The notes: generated from the sequence alone by a model not told the origin. Shown: positions 1-9,078, counted from the stretch's first letter. The stretch is 50,178 bases of DNA from Bacteroidales bacterium (GCA_017627955.1 JAGAFU010000003.1:1-50178), one strand, 5' to 3'. Numbers and translations are program-made.

Positions 1-157
1 AAATTCCTTATTTTCACTTTTGTAAACCGCCCCATTGATGGAAACGAATTTTACAAAACCGATCGGAATATTCATATTTGTCGCCGCCCGAATAACCGCG
101 AAAGTAGCCCCGTGTGCCCCGGAATGGACTTGTGTGGATGGTTTCGCCGGAAATGAT

Positions 158-165
158 TAAATTTG
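158..165 (+). promoter_or_regulatory. Candidate -7 element of the queA promoter
   Basis: TAAATTTG matches the Bacteroides -7 consensus TAnnTTTG. It predicts transcription starting about 35 nt before the queA ATG. No clear TTTG is seen at the -33 position, so the call rests on the -7 box alone. The rest of positions 1-206 shows no convincing gene. Confidence 0.4.
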
Positions 166-206
166 CGAAGTGAAAACATTTTGTCACTGATTTTTGAATT
201 CTCACG

Positions 207-1442
207 ATGATACCATCAATACGTATTTCTGACTACTCTTACGACCTTCCGGAAGAAAGGATCGCCAAATATCCTCTTCCGGAAAGGGATTCTTCCAAAC
301 TTCTGCGCTACAAAGACGGCCAAGTGGAAGATTATATATTCAGGGATCTGCCCGGGCTTCTTCCGGAAGGTTCTCTCATGATATTCAACGACACCAAAGT
401 CGTCCCAGCCCGCCTGCATTTCCAGCGGGAATCAGGGGCGCATATCGAGATTTTCTGCCTTGAGCCTGTATCCCCTGTGGAGTACAACCTGGCTTTCGCC
501 TCTGTTGGAAGGTGCTCCTGGAAATGCGTGATAGGTAATTCTAAGCGCTGGAAGGGTGATGTCCTCGGGCTGTATAATCCGGAAGCTGATCCGAAGGTCG
601 CCGCTCTTGGTCTAAGAGCCCGGCTTCTGAGCCGTGACGACAGGACAGGAGTCGTGGAGTTCACTTGGGAAGGTAACGAACCTTTCTCCAATGTGCTCGA
701 CATCTGCGGTACCGTGCCGATCCCGCCTTACTTGAACCGTCAGACGGAAGCGATTGATTCTGAGAGGTATCAAACTCTTTACGCGAAGATTCGGGGATCA
801 GTCGCGGCTCCCACTGCCGGGCTTCATTTCACGGATAGGGTCCTGGACGGGATCAAGTCCAAGGGGATAAGCGTTGAAAACGTGTGCCTCCACGTCGGCG
901 CCGGAACTTTCCTCCCCGTGAAAAGTGAGGAGATCTCCGGCCATCCGATGCACCGGGAGCCTTTTGCGGTGAGCCTGGATCTCATCAGAAAGATAAGGGA
1001 GAACGAGGGAAAACTTATCGCGGTCGGCACGACGTCCGTCCGCACTCTCGAGTCGTTGTACTACGTCGGGGTCAGCTGTTTGGAGAAAGGAACCCCGGAA
1101 GATGTCACCCAGTGGGCGCCTTATGAGAGGGAGTATTCCATAAGCGTCGGCGACTCCTTGGACGCTATTATCAAATATCTGGAGGACAATGGATTAAGTG
1201 AGCTCAAAGTGGGGACAAGGATCATCATCGTCCCGAGCTTCAAGTTCAGGCTCGTGGATATGCTTGTGACAAACTTCCACCAGCCGGAGAGCACGCTGAT
1301 CCTCCTGGTGTCCGCTTTTGTCGGCGGGGACTGGAGAACGATCTACGACCATGCCCTCGGGAACGGCTACAGGTTCCTCAGCTACGGTGACAGCTCTTTA
1401 CTTTTCCGGGCGGATGTTGCGAATGCTTTCGGAAATGCTTAA
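207..1442 (+). CDS. queA: S-adenosylmethionine:tRNA ribosyltransferase-isomerase QueA
   Basis: QueA transfers and isomerises the ribosyl group of SAM onto 7-aminomethyl-7-deazaguanine in tRNA, giving epoxyqueuosine at the wobble base of tRNAs for Tyr, His, Asn and Asp. The 411-residue protein shows family hallmarks: N-terminal YDLPEERIAKYPLPERD, then LMIFNDTKVVPARL, then VAAPTAGLHFT near residue 200, VCLHVGAGTFLPVK, and a C-terminal VTNFHQPESTLILLVSAFVGG. The length is at the long end for the family, with an extra segment after the central region that I regard as normal in Bacteroidota. The ATG fits the usual QueA N-terminus. It is the first gene of a four-gene + strand run whose other members are unrelated, so the grouping is probably only transcriptional. 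Confidence 0.96.
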   Translation: MIPSIRISDYSYDLPEERIAKYPLPERDSSKLLRYKDGQVEDYIFRDLPGLLPEGSLMIFNDTKVVPARLHFQRESGAHIEIFCLEPVSPVEYNLAFASVGRCSWKCVIGNSKRWKGDVLGLYNPEADPKVAALGLRARLLSRDDRTGVVEFTWEGNEPFSNVLDICGTVPIPPYLNRQTEAIDSERYQTLYAKIRGSVAAPTAGLHFTDRVLDGIKSKGISVENVCLHVGAGTFLPVKSEEISGHPMHREPFAVSLDLIRKIRENEGKLIAVGTTSVRTLESLYYVGVSCLEKGTPEDVTQWAPYEREYSISVGDSLDAIIKYLEDNGLSELKVGTRIIIVPSFKFRLVDMLVTNFHQPESTLILLVSAFVGGDWRTIYDHALGNGYRFLSYGDSSLLFRADVANAFGNA

Positions 1443-1475
1443 CTTTGAAGGTTAAAAGGTAAAACGTGGATCATC

Positions 1476-2648
1476 ATGGCAGATTATTCTGAATTCGATA
1501 GTATATGTCCGTATAATGACGAAGAAGCCGTTAAGGCTTTAGGCAAAGTGGCCAATCATCCGGCCGTGTTCGCTATCTCCGAGTATTTGTTCCCCGACAG
1601 GCCCATAACCTATCTCAGGGACGCTCTCAAGTCTGTCAGAAGCATAGACGAGTTCCAGGAGAAGGTTATGAACGACGCCGTCAAGTGGTGCATCGATCAC
1701 ACGATGCATAATTTCTCCTATGACGGGATCAGTTATCTCAAGAGCATAAAGGGCCGGTTCCTCGCTATGTCGAACCACAGGGACATCATTCTGGACCCCG
1801 CCGTCACTCAGATGGTGCTTTTCCGTAATGGGATTCCGATGACTGAGATTTGCGTTGGGGATAATCTTATAAAAGAAAGTAAGACAGTTGAATACCTGCT
1901 CCGATCTAACAGGATGATTAAAGTGATCAGAGGCATTTCCGCAAGGGATCTTTACCTGTCTTCGCAAATGTTGTCCAAGTACATCCGCCAGACCATCACC
2001 TCCGGCAAAGCCTCCATCTGGCTCGCCCAGAGGCAGGGAAGGACCAAGGACGGGATAGACACGACAGAGCAGGGCCTTCTCAAAATGCTCGACATGAGCG
2101 GCACGAAGTCTTTCCAGGAGAATTTCGGTGAGCTCAACATCGTGCCTTTGAGCATTTCGTATGAATATGAGCCTTGCGACGTCCGGAAAGCTCGTGAGAT
2201 ACTGATCTCCAGGACGAAGAAATACGTCAAGAGCCGCCACGAGGATATGCACAGCATCGTCATGGGAATCAGGCAGCAGAAAGGCAATGTCCACTTGAAC
2301 TTCGGACTTCCTCTTACCGCCGAGGAGATCGAGATGGCGAGCAGGTGCGACAAGAACGACCGTTACCAGGCCATACGGCATGCCGTGGACAAGAGGGTCA
2401 TCGCCGGCTACCATCCGTGGAAAACCAACTATATGGCTTATGACAAGGTCTGGAACACCACAAAATATTCGGATCTCTACACCAAGGAGGATGTCGAGGT
2501 CTTCGACGCCTACACGGAGCATCGCCTTGACAAGGTGGAGAAACGGCTGGACCGAGATGAATTGAGGAACATATTCCTACGGATTTACGCCAACCCGGTC
2601 CTTTCCAAAGAGCGCCTGGCATCCGGAGAACCGCAAAGAGCCGAGTAA
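1476..2648 (+). CDS. PlsB/PlsC-like glycerolipid acyltransferase
   Basis: A cytoplasmic-face membrane acyltransferase of the lysophosphatidate/glycerol-3-phosphate acyltransferase superfamily is the best match. Motif I is seen as SNHRDIILDP (residues 99-108). A block III-like segment WLAQRQGRTKDG corresponds to the substrate-phosphate-binding FPEGTRS/VEGGRSRTG region, and block IV-like residues follow around NIVPLSISYEYEP. The spacing in motif I is His101 to Asp107 (HX5D), one residue longer than the canonical HX4D. Asp103 also lies close to the histidine. No clear transmembrane helix is visible in 390 residues. It starts 33 bp after queA and ends 4 bp before the antiporter. The acyl donor and acceptor cannot be told from the sequence. 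A role in ornithine, sulfono- or phospholipid synthesis is possible. Confidence 0.75.
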   Translation: MADYSEFDSICPYNDEEAVKALGKVANHPAVFAISEYLFPDRPITYLRDALKSVRSIDEFQEKVMNDAVKWCIDHTMHNFSYDGISYLKSIKGRFLAMSNHRDIILDPAVTQMVLFRNGIPMTEICVGDNLIKESKTVEYLLRSNRMIKVIRGISARDLYLSSQMLSKYIRQTITSGKASIWLAQRQGRTKDGIDTTEQGLLKMLDMSGTKSFQENFGELNIVPLSISYEYEPCDVRKAREILISRTKKYVKSRHEDMHSIVMGIRQQKGNVHLNFGLPLTAEEIEMASRCDKNDRYQAIRHAVDKRVIAGYHPWKTNYMAYDKVWNTTKYSDLYTKEDVEVFDAYTEHRLDKVEKRLDRDELRNIFLRIYANPVLSKERLASGEPQRAE

Positions 2649-2652
2649 GTCC

Positions 2653-3621
2653 ATGATCATCGACTCGTTAATTCTCCTGGCCGGTCTGGGCCTTGTGATC
2701 CTCGGAGCCGAATGGCTGGTCGACGGGGCCTCATCTATTGCCAGGAAGGCGGGTCTGAGTGAATTCCTTATCGGAATGACAATAGTCGGCATCGGTACTT
2801 CGATGCCGGAACTGGTTGTGAGTCTTACAGGAGCCCTGAAGGGAAACGCTGACATAGCGATCGGCAATGTGGTCGGATCCAACATTTTCAACGTCCTGTT
2901 GATTCTGGGCGTCACGGCTCTCATAAACCCGATCGCCATAACGAGCGACAACAAACGGCGGGACATCCCCTTGAACATCGTCGCCACGATCCTTCTCATC
3001 TGCTTCGGGTTGCAGCACACGCTGTTTGGCCTCGGCTCCAGTGACACCATCAACGCGATGGAGGGGGGAATATTCCTTCTGCTCTTCGCGGTTTACATGT
3101 ATTACTCCTTCAAGACCGGGAAGGAGGATGCCCCGGATGATGACTCTTCCGCTCCCAAGGCATCGTCGAAACTTATGGTGGCCATCTTCATGGTGATCGC
3201 CGGACTTGCGGGTCTGGTTTTCGGCGGCGATCTCTTCGTGGATTCCGCCTGCAGGATCGCCAGGGCCGCCGGGTTGTCGGATAAATTCGTGGCTATCACC
3301 ATATTGGCTGGCGGCACTTCGATGCCGGAACTCGTCACATGTGTCGTGGCCGCCGCGAAGAAGAAAGGCGCTCTCGCTCTCGGGAATATCCTTGGCTCCA
3401 ATATCTCCAACATTCTGTTGATCCTTGGAGCTTCCGCGATTGCTTGCCCGCTCTCATTCGCCAACATGAAGGCAGTGGATCTCGGGGTCCTCGTCTTGAG
3501 TTCCCTGATGATCCTGGTGAGCGCCTGGACTGGGAGGAATAACCGGATCGGCAAATTGGACGCCGCCTCTTTCCTGCTTATATTCGCCTCTTACATGGCC
3601 TATCTCATAATGACAATCTAA
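2653..3621 (+). CDS. Calcium/sodium antiporter (CaCA family, YrbG-like)
   Basis: This is an inner-membrane cation exchanger with the duplicated alpha-repeat structure of the CaCA superfamily. The first repeat carries GIGTSMPELVVSLTGA followed by GNVVGSNIFNVLLILG. The second carries AGGTSMPELVTCVVAA followed by GNILGSNISNILLILG. About ten hydrophobic segments flank a charged central loop (residues about 155-175, rich in Asp/Glu/Lys). The 322-residue length is normal for the prokaryotic YrbG type. It begins 4 bp after the acyltransferase gene, so the two are almost certainly cotranscribed. The transported ion (Ca2+ against Na+ or H+) is inferred from the family only. Confidence 0.93.
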   Translation: MIIDSLILLAGLGLVILGAEWLVDGASSIARKAGLSEFLIGMTIVGIGTSMPELVVSLTGALKGNADIAIGNVVGSNIFNVLLILGVTALINPIAITSDNKRRDIPLNIVATILLICFGLQHTLFGLGSSDTINAMEGGIFLLLFAVYMYYSFKTGKEDAPDDDSSAPKASSKLMVAIFMVIAGLAGLVFGGDLFVDSACRIARAAGLSDKFVAITILAGGTSMPELVTCVVAAAKKKGALALGNILGSNISNILLILGASAIACPLSFANMKAVDLGVLVLSSLMILVSAWTGRNNRIGKLDAASFLLIFASYMAYLIMTI

Positions 3622-3634
3622 AAATCACAACGAT

Positions 3635-4918
3635 ATGAAATTCCAAGCCATTGATTACAAACTGATGAATGTCGGTACTGGTATGGTATTCGAAGATGCC
3701 GGTTGGACGCTGGCAGATCCGCAGGCTCCTTCTCCCTCGCTTGTCAGAGCCGTTTATGCCAACGAGAAGTTCACGCCAAGGGATGATTTGAAAGGGCTGT
3801 ACAGGTACGCTGAATGGCTTCCGATCAAGAGGACTTTGCGTAAGTCCCACGCTCCTGTGACCTACAAGAGCAAGGGTTTGGGCGATCTTCTCGGGATGGA
3901 TAACCTCTTTATCACTCTGTCCGGCTATGTGCCCAGGAGGGGTGCCAAGATGGAGACTTGCTCATTCAAGGAGACCGAGGCGTTTTCTGTGTGCGCCAGG
4001 CTGCCCAAGAATGACAAACATATTCTTGTGGTCCAGTCGGCCGGCAACACTGCCAGGGCTTTCGCCCGTGTCTGCTCGGACAATGACATTCCGATTGTGA
4101 TCTGCATTCCCAATGACAATATCTCCGACCTGTGGTTCACCAGGAAGCTGAAACCGTGTGTCAAGGTTATCGCCACACCTAACGGCACTGATTATTACGA
4201 TGCGATCGCGTTGGGTGAGAAGCTTTGCAAGGATCCCAGGTATCTCGCGGAAGGAGGAGCCAAGAATGTTGCTCGCAGGGACGGCATGGGAACCACCATC
4301 CTGAGCGCTGTGGAGGCGATAGGGCGTATCCCTGACGCTTATTTCCAGGCTGTTGGAAGCGGAACTGGCGCAATCGCCGCATGGGAGAATGCCTGCAGGC
4401 TTGAGAAGGACGGCCGTTTCGGCGCCAATAACATGAGGGTTTACTGCGTGCAGAACGCTCCATACACCCTTATGTATGACTCTTGGAAGGCCGGATCGAG
4501 GGATCTCGTGCCGATCACTCCTGAGGATTCCAGAAAGAAAGCCGAGATCATCCTGGCGAAGGTGCTTTCCAACAGGAAACCGCCGTACGGTCTGGCCGGT
4601 GGTGTCTTCGATGTGCTGAAGGCTTCAGGCGGTGACTTCTACAAGGTCACCAATGATGACATCGTCTACTGGATGCTCCAGGTCTATAATAAGGAAGGGT
4701 ATGACATTTTCCCGGCTTCGGCATCGGCAGTCGCGGCGCTCAAGAAGGCTCTCGATGAGGGTGCTGTCAAGAGGGATGAGACTGTCATGCTGAACATTAC
4801 GGGTGCCGGTATGCTTAATGCCACGAGCCTTGGTTTCGAGCTTAAGAAGCCTGACCTGATCCTGAGCACGGAGCTTTCCGCCGAGGAGGTTATCGCCTCC
4901 GTCGACCGCCTGTTCTAA
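3635..4918 (+). CDS. Cysteate synthase-like PLP enzyme (threonine synthase fold)
   Basis: This is a fold-type II PLP enzyme related to threonine synthase. The predicted Schiff-base lysine is Lys112 in METCSFKETEA. The phosphate-binding glycine-rich stretch is AVGSGTGAIAAWEN, and QSAGNTARAF corresponds to the substrate-binding Ser/Asn loop. The N-terminus lacks the usual threonine synthase start, and the overall sequence resembles the cysteate synthase family, which replaces the phosphate of O-phosphoserine with sulfite to make L-cysteate. In Bacteroidota, cysteate is the head-group precursor of capnine-type sulfonolipids, so that role is an inference here. It follows the antiporter by 13 bp and is the last gene of the + strand run. 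A divergent threonine synthase is the main alternative. Confidence 0.72.
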   Translation: MKFQAIDYKLMNVGTGMVFEDAGWTLADPQAPSPSLVRAVYANEKFTPRDDLKGLYRYAEWLPIKRTLRKSHAPVTYKSKGLGDLLGMDNLFITLSGYVPRRGAKMETCSFKETEAFSVCARLPKNDKHILVVQSAGNTARAFARVCSDNDIPIVICIPNDNISDLWFTRKLKPCVKVIATPNGTDYYDAIALGEKLCKDPRYLAEGGAKNVARRDGMGTTILSAVEAIGRIPDAYFQAVGSGTGAIAAWENACRLEKDGRFGANNMRVYCVQNAPYTLMYDSWKAGSRDLVPITPEDSRKKAEIILAKVLSNRKPPYGLAGGVFDVLKASGGDFYKVTNDDIVYWMLQVYNKEGYDIFPASASAVAALKKALDEGAVKRDETVMLNITGAGMLNATSLGFELKKPDLILSTELSAEEVIASVDRLF

Positions 4919-4955
4919 CACTTCACTGGTAAAGACTCCAACGTTGGGGTAGACA

Positions 4956-4999
4956 TTGGCCAAAGTATTATGCCTGGTTAGGCATAATACTTTGGCCAA
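4956..4999. terminator. 20-bp perfect hairpin at the convergent junction
   Basis: Arms at 4956-4975 and 4980-4999 are perfectly complementary around a GGTT loop. The hairpin lies between the convergent cysteate-synthase-like gene and rarA and covers the last codons and the stop of rarA. It has no T-run on either side, so it is either a bidirectional hairpin terminator or an RNA 3' end stabiliser. Confidence 0.7.
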
Positions 5000-6294
5000 C
5001 AAGCTTTTAGATATGCTTTTAGACGGTCCTCATGGGGATTGGGAGCCGGTTCGTAGAAGACGGTGCCTTCAAGGCCTTTAGGCATGAACTCGAGGTCCAC
5101 GAAATGGCCCGGATAGTCGTGCGCGTATTTGTAACCATCCGCATATCCCAGATCCTCCATAAGCTTCGTGGGAGCATTACGCAGGTAGAGCGGGACGGCC
5201 TTCGCACGGTCTTCTTTAACAGTCGCAAGAGCCTTTTCCAGAGCCATATACGAGGCGTTACTTTTAGGAGAGCTCGCTAGGTAGACTGTGACCTCAGCAA
5301 GCGGGATCCTGGCTTCCGGCATGCCGATCTGGTGCACAACTTGGAAACAGGCGTTGGCCAGAAGCAGGGCATTGGGGTTGGCCAGGCCGACATCCTCCGA
5401 AGCGGACAGGCAAAGCCGCCTGGCGATGAACAGCGGATCCTCCCCGCCATCTAGCATGCGCGCGAGATAGTATATGGCGGCGTTGGGATCAGAGCCTCGG
5501 ATGGATTTGATGAAAGCTGAGATGATGTCGTAGTGCATCTCGCCGTCCTTGTCGTAGATGGCGATGTTCTCCTGGATGCAATCGGTGACCGTCTTGTTGC
5601 CGATCACTATCTTACCAGGCTTTCCGGCGAAAGAATCCACGACTATCTCAAGGATATTCAGTAATTTACGGGCATCCCCACCGCTGTAGCGGAAGAGCGC
5701 CTCATCTTCTTCAATGACGATGTCTTTCTCCTTCAGGAGGACGTCGGTCTTGAGCGCTCTGTCTAGAAGTGTCCTTAAATCATTGACCTCAAGAGACTTG
5801 AGAACGAATACCTGGCACCTGGACAGTAGGGGGGTGATCACTTCGAATGAGGGATTCTCGGTCGTGGCTCCTATAAGTACTATGGTCCCGTTCTCCACGG
5901 CTCCGAGCAAAGCGTCCTGCTGCGATTTGCTGAAGCGGTGGATCTCATCGATGAAGAGGATGGGCGCCGCGCCCTGGGAGAAGACTGAACGCCCCTTGGC
6001 CCGGTCAATGACATCCCGGACGTCCTTGACACCGGCGCTGACGGCTGACAAGGTGTAGAAATCCCGTTGGAGCGAGGATGCTATTATTCCCGCGAGCGTG
6101 GTCTTTCCGACTCCGGGCGGGCCCCACAGGATAAAGGACGACAGGTTGCCGCTCTCAATCATGTTACGGAGGATGCAACCCTCTCCGACAAGGTGCCCCT
6201 GACCCACGTATCCGGCCAGGTCATGGGGTCTCATCCGCTCCGGAAGAGGGGGGAGCATTGAACTTTGCGCTGTGTGTTGCTCAGAAGAGGACAT
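4978..6294 (-). CDS. rarA: Replication-associated recombination protein A (RarA/MgsA AAA+ ATPase)
   Basis: RarA is a clamp-loader-like AAA+ ATPase that acts at stalled replication forks. The 438-residue protein has Walker A GPPGVGKT at residues 58-65, Walker [20 protein letters not shown], sensor 1 [13 protein letters not shown], and an arginine-finger-like LLSRCQVF. The C-terminal half contains the RarA tetramerisation region with [20 protein letters not shown] and [16 protein letters not shown]. It is monocistronic and converges on the cysteate-synthase-like gene. Its last codons lie inside a 20-bp perfect inverted repeat. No unusual residues were noted. Confidence 0.96.
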   Translation of the reverse strand: MSSSEQHTAQSSMLPPLPERMRPHDLAGYVGQGHLVGEGCILRNMIESGNLSSFILWGPPGVGKTTLAGIIASSLQRDFYTLSAVSAGVKDVRDVIDRAKGRSVFSQGAAPILFIDEIHRFSKSQQDALLGAVENGTIVLIGATTENPSFEVITPLLSRCQVFVLKSLEVNDLRTLLDRALKTDVLLKEKDIVIEEDEALFRYSGGDARKLLNILEIVVDSFAGKPGKIVIGNKTVTDCIQENIAIYDKDGEMHYDIISAFIKSIRGSDPNAAIYYLARMLDGGEDPLFIARRLCLSASEDVGLANPNALLLANACFQVVHQIGMPEARIPLAEVTVYLASSPKSNASYMALEKALATVKEDRAKAVPLYLRNAPTKLMEDLGYADGYKYAHDYPGHFVDLEFMPKGLEGTVFYEPAPNPHEDRLKAYLKACWPKYYA

Positions 6295-6426
6295 TATTTA
6301 TAAATACTTTAAAATCAATTAATGAAACAAAATAATTAATTTGTGTAACATTTTTGTTAAAGGGCTATTTTGCCTTTAACTGCCACCTCATGAATACAAA
6401 TTTAGCAAAAAGAGGAATAAGTTTCG

Positions 6427-6434
6427 TAAATTTG
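6427..6434 (+). promoter_or_regulatory. Candidate -7 element of the flavodiiron protein promoter
   Basis: TAAATTTG matches TAnnTTTG and lies about 22 nt before the ATG. A TTTA at 6401-6404 sits near the -33 position. A second copy in reverse orientation (6397-6404, TAAATTTG on the minus strand) could serve rarA. Confidence 0.45.
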
Positions 6435-6456
6435 TGGAACCATATAAAGACAGCTT

Positions 6457-7614
6457 ATGAGATTGACAGAGAGAATCCGTTATGTCGGCGTCAACGACAT
6501 GAAGACAGACCTTTTCGAGAGGCAGTGGCCGCTGCCTTATGGGGTGAGTTATAACTCCTATTTGGTGGTTGGAGAAAAAGTGGCCTTGATAGACACCGCG
6601 GCGGCAGGCTTTTCAGATGAGCTGCTCGCCAATATCCGTTCGGAGATAGGGGACAGGGCGGTGGATTACCTGGTCGTGAACCACATGGAACCTGACCACA
6701 GCGCCCTTCAGGTAGTGATAAGGGAACAATATCCGGATTGTGAGATTGTTACCAACGCCAAGGCCGCCTCGATGATTGAGGGTTACCACGGCATAACTGA
6801 CAATGTCAAAGTGATAAAGGAAGGGGAGAGCCTGCCTCTGGGAGGCGTCAGCCTTCAGTTTTTCATGGTCCCGATGGTGCACTGGCCTGAAACTATGGTG
6901 TCATGGTGCCCCGAGGAGAATACTCTTTTCAGCGGAGACGCGTTTGGGACTTTCAAAGCTGTCGGAGAAACGATAAATGATTCAAAATCAGGCACTTTTG
7001 AGGAATATAAAGACGAAATGACCCGCTATTACGCCAGCATTGTCGGCAAATATGGCGGACCGGTGCAAGCCGCGCTGAAGAAGCTTGGTGGATTGGAAAT
7101 CAAGCGGATATGCGCGACACATGGTCCTGTTTGGGAAAATTCGATTCCGGAGGTCATCGCTTTGTACGACCGGCTAAGCCGCTATGACGCTGATCATGGA
7201 GTCTGCCTGGCATTCGGCTCGATGTATGGCAACACCCGCCAAGCGGCCATGGCGCTCGCAGAGGCGATCCGCCAGCGCGGGATTCCGTGTGCTGTCCACG
7301 ATCTCACGGCGGAGAATTATTCGTTCGCGCTCGCTGATGTCTTCAAATACGATACGGTCATTATAGGATCGCCGACATATAATGCTGGAATATTTCCGCC
7401 GGCCAGGCTGTTCATGCAGGGAATTCTCGATCGTACAGTCAAAGGGCGCAAGTTCATGGCGTTCGGTTCGTTCACATGGGCCGCGGCCAGCGTCAAATTG
7501 CTCAATGAGATGGCCGAGGCCGCTGGATTTGAGATTCTCGGCGAGGGATTGACCTTTAAGCAGGGCTATACTGAGGCCAAATTCGACGCTCAGGCCCTTG
7601 CCGCCCTGGTTTAG
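6457..7614 (+). CDS. FprA-type flavodiiron protein (A-type flavoprotein)
   Basis: Flavodiiron proteins reduce O2 to water or NO to N2O in the cytoplasm of anaerobes and so protect against oxygen or nitrosative stress. All diiron ligands are visible in the N-terminal metallo-beta-lactamase-like domain: His76-x-Glu78-x-Asp80-His81 (NHMEPDHS), His142 (MVHWPE), Asp161 (FSGDAFG) and His222 (ATHGPVW). The C-terminal flavodoxin-like domain begins about residue 248 with the FMN-binding AFGSMYGNTRQAA, followed by IIGSPTYNAGIFPP. No rubredoxin or flavin reductase domain is fused, so an external electron donor is needed. The length of 385 is normal. It has its own promoter and is followed by rlmD after 57 bp. 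Confidence 0.95.
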   Translation: MRLTERIRYVGVNDMKTDLFERQWPLPYGVSYNSYLVVGEKVALIDTAAAGFSDELLANIRSEIGDRAVDYLVVNHMEPDHSALQVVIREQYPDCEIVTNAKAASMIEGYHGITDNVKVIKEGESLPLGGVSLQFFMVPMVHWPETMVSWCPEENTLFSGDAFGTFKAVGETINDSKSGTFEEYKDEMTRYYASIVGKYGGPVQAALKKLGGLEIKRICATHGPVWENSIPEVIALYDRLSRYDADHGVCLAFGSMYGNTRQAAMALAEAIRQRGIPCAVHDLTAENYSFALADVFKYDTVIIGSPTYNAGIFPPARLFMQGILDRTVKGRKFMAFGSFTWAAASVKLLNEMAEAAGFEILGEGLTFKQGYTEAKFDAQALAALV

Positions 7615-7671
7615 GCCATGTGTTACACAATTTATATTATGTTAACTTAAATATATTGAAATCACTTCCCC

Positions 7672-9078
7672 ATGAGCAAGAAAAAAGTTGACATATTACT
7701 GGAGAACATAACGATCGAGGCTTGCGCCGCCGAGGGTAAAGCTCTGACACATTGGGACGGAGCTGTTGTTTTTGTCCCGTTCGCTGTGCCTGGTGATGTC
7801 GTGAACATCAGGATCACCCGCAAGCACCATAATTATTATGAAGGTTATGTCGCGAAAATCGTGACTCCCTCAAAAGACAGGATTGAGCCGTTTTGCAGCC
7901 ATTTCGGCACCTGCGGAGGCTGCAAATGGCAGCCTCTCCCCTACGAACTACAGCTGGAATCCAAGCGTAAACAAGTTGAAGATCAATTAGTTAGGCTTGG
8001 ACATCTGACTGTCCCGGAAATCCGTCCCACACTTCCTTCAGACAAGACTATATATTACCGTAACAAGCTGGAATTCACTTACTCGAACAAGCGCTGGTTC
8101 CCTTGGGGCGTGGATCCGGACTCTGTGCCTGCTGAAGACAAAATGGGACTTGGCTTCCATGTCGGCAAGCTCTTCGACAAGGTCCTTGACATCGAGCGCT
8201 GTTACCTTCAGAAAGATCCCTCCAACGACATCCGCCTCTTCTGCAAGGAATATGCGGTCTCGCATGGGCTGGAGTTTTTTGACATCCGGGAAAACAAGGG
8301 TTTCATCAGGAACATGTTCATCCGGACGACGGACACAGGCGACCTTATGGTCATCCTTTGTTTCTTCCATGAGGACCGGGAAGTTCGTGAGGCAATGCTT
8401 GACGCGCTGGCTGATGCTTTCCCTCAAATAACTTCTCTTTATTATATTATTAACAAGAAGTTAAATGATTCAATCGGAGATCAGGAATGTATCCTTTACA
8501 AAGGCTCCGCGACCATTCGCGAGACCATGGAGGGACTGACGTTCCGGATCGGTCCGAAGTCATTTTACCAGACAAATTCAGGCCAGGCGCTCAAGCTTTA
8601 CACTGTCGCGAGGGACTTCGCCGAACTGACCGGTAAGGAAGTTGTCTATGACCTCTATACCGGGACCGGCACAATAGCCCAATTCGTCTCCAGGAACGCT
8701 TCCAAAGTCATTGGTATCGAATATGTTCCCGAGGCGATCGAGGACGCCAGGTCTAACGCCGCATCGAACGGGATCACGAATTGTGAGTTCTTTGCCGGAG
8801 ACATGAAAGACGTGCTTGTCCCCTCCTTCATAGATGCTCATGGCCGGCCTGACGTGATAATCCTGGATCCTCCCAGGGCCGGAATCCATCCTGATGTCGC
8901 CAAGGTTATTCTTGATGCCGCTCCGGAACGGATCGTGTACGTCAGCTGCAATCCGGCCTCCCAGGCCCGGGATCTGGCCATCCTTTGCCAGAAGTACGAG
9001 ATCACGGCTGTCCAGCCGGTCGACATGTTCCCCCACACGCAGCACGTGGAGAATGTCTGTGCCTTGAGAATCAAATGA
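7672..9078 (+). CDS. rlmD: 23S rRNA (uracil-C5)-methyltransferase RlmD/RumA family
   Basis: This is a SAM-dependent m5U methyltransferase of 23S rRNA. The N-terminal TRAM domain (about residues 5-65) is followed by an iron-sulfur cluster motif CSHFGTCGGC (Cys75, Cys81, Cys84) with a fourth cysteine in IERCYLQ. The SAM-binding region has YDLYTGTGTIAQFVS, then FAGDMKD and LDPPRAGIHPDV. The catalytic cysteine is in IVYVSCNPASQARDL, close to the C-terminus. The 468-residue length fits. Bacteroidota often carry more than one TrmA/RumA paralogue, so the exact uridine (U1939 or U747) is not certain. Its stop overlaps the start of the downstream EEP gene (ATGA). Confidence 0.92.
   Translation: MSKKKVDILLENITIEACAAEGKALTHWDGAVVFVPFAVPGDVVNIRITRKHHNYYEGYVAKIVTPSKDRIEPFCSHFGTCGGCKWQPLPYELQLESKRKQVEDQLVRLGHLTVPEIRPTLPSDKTIYYRNKLEFTYSNKRWFPWGVDPDSVPAEDKMGLGFHVGKLFDKVLDIERCYLQKDPSNDIRLFCKEYAVSHGLEFFDIRENKGFIRNMFIRTTDTGDLMVILCFFHEDREVREAMLDALADAFPQITSLYYIINKKLNDSIGDQECILYKGSATIRETMEGLTFRIGPKSFYQTNSGQALKLYTVARDFAELTGKEVVYDLYTGTGTIAQFVSRNASKVIGIEYVPEAIEDARSNAASNGITNCEFFAGDMKDVLVPSFIDAHGRPDVIILDPPRAGIHPDVAKVILDAAPERIVYVSCNPASQARDLAILCQKYEITAVQPVDMFPHTQHVENVCALRIK

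Noticed and set aside
14-205. Minus-strand open frame of 63 codons before queA
   Set aside because: It has no recognisable domain and lies over the likely queA promoter.
1539-2522. Long antisense open frame (327 codons) opposite the acyltransferase gene
   Set aside because: It is a shadow of a gene with strong family motifs; it has no recognisable domain and follows the codon pattern of the sense gene.
6356-6380. 8-bp inverted repeat between rarA and the flavodiiron gene considered as a terminator
   Set aside because: It lies in a divergent promoter region where no terminator is expected, and the stem is short and AT-rich.
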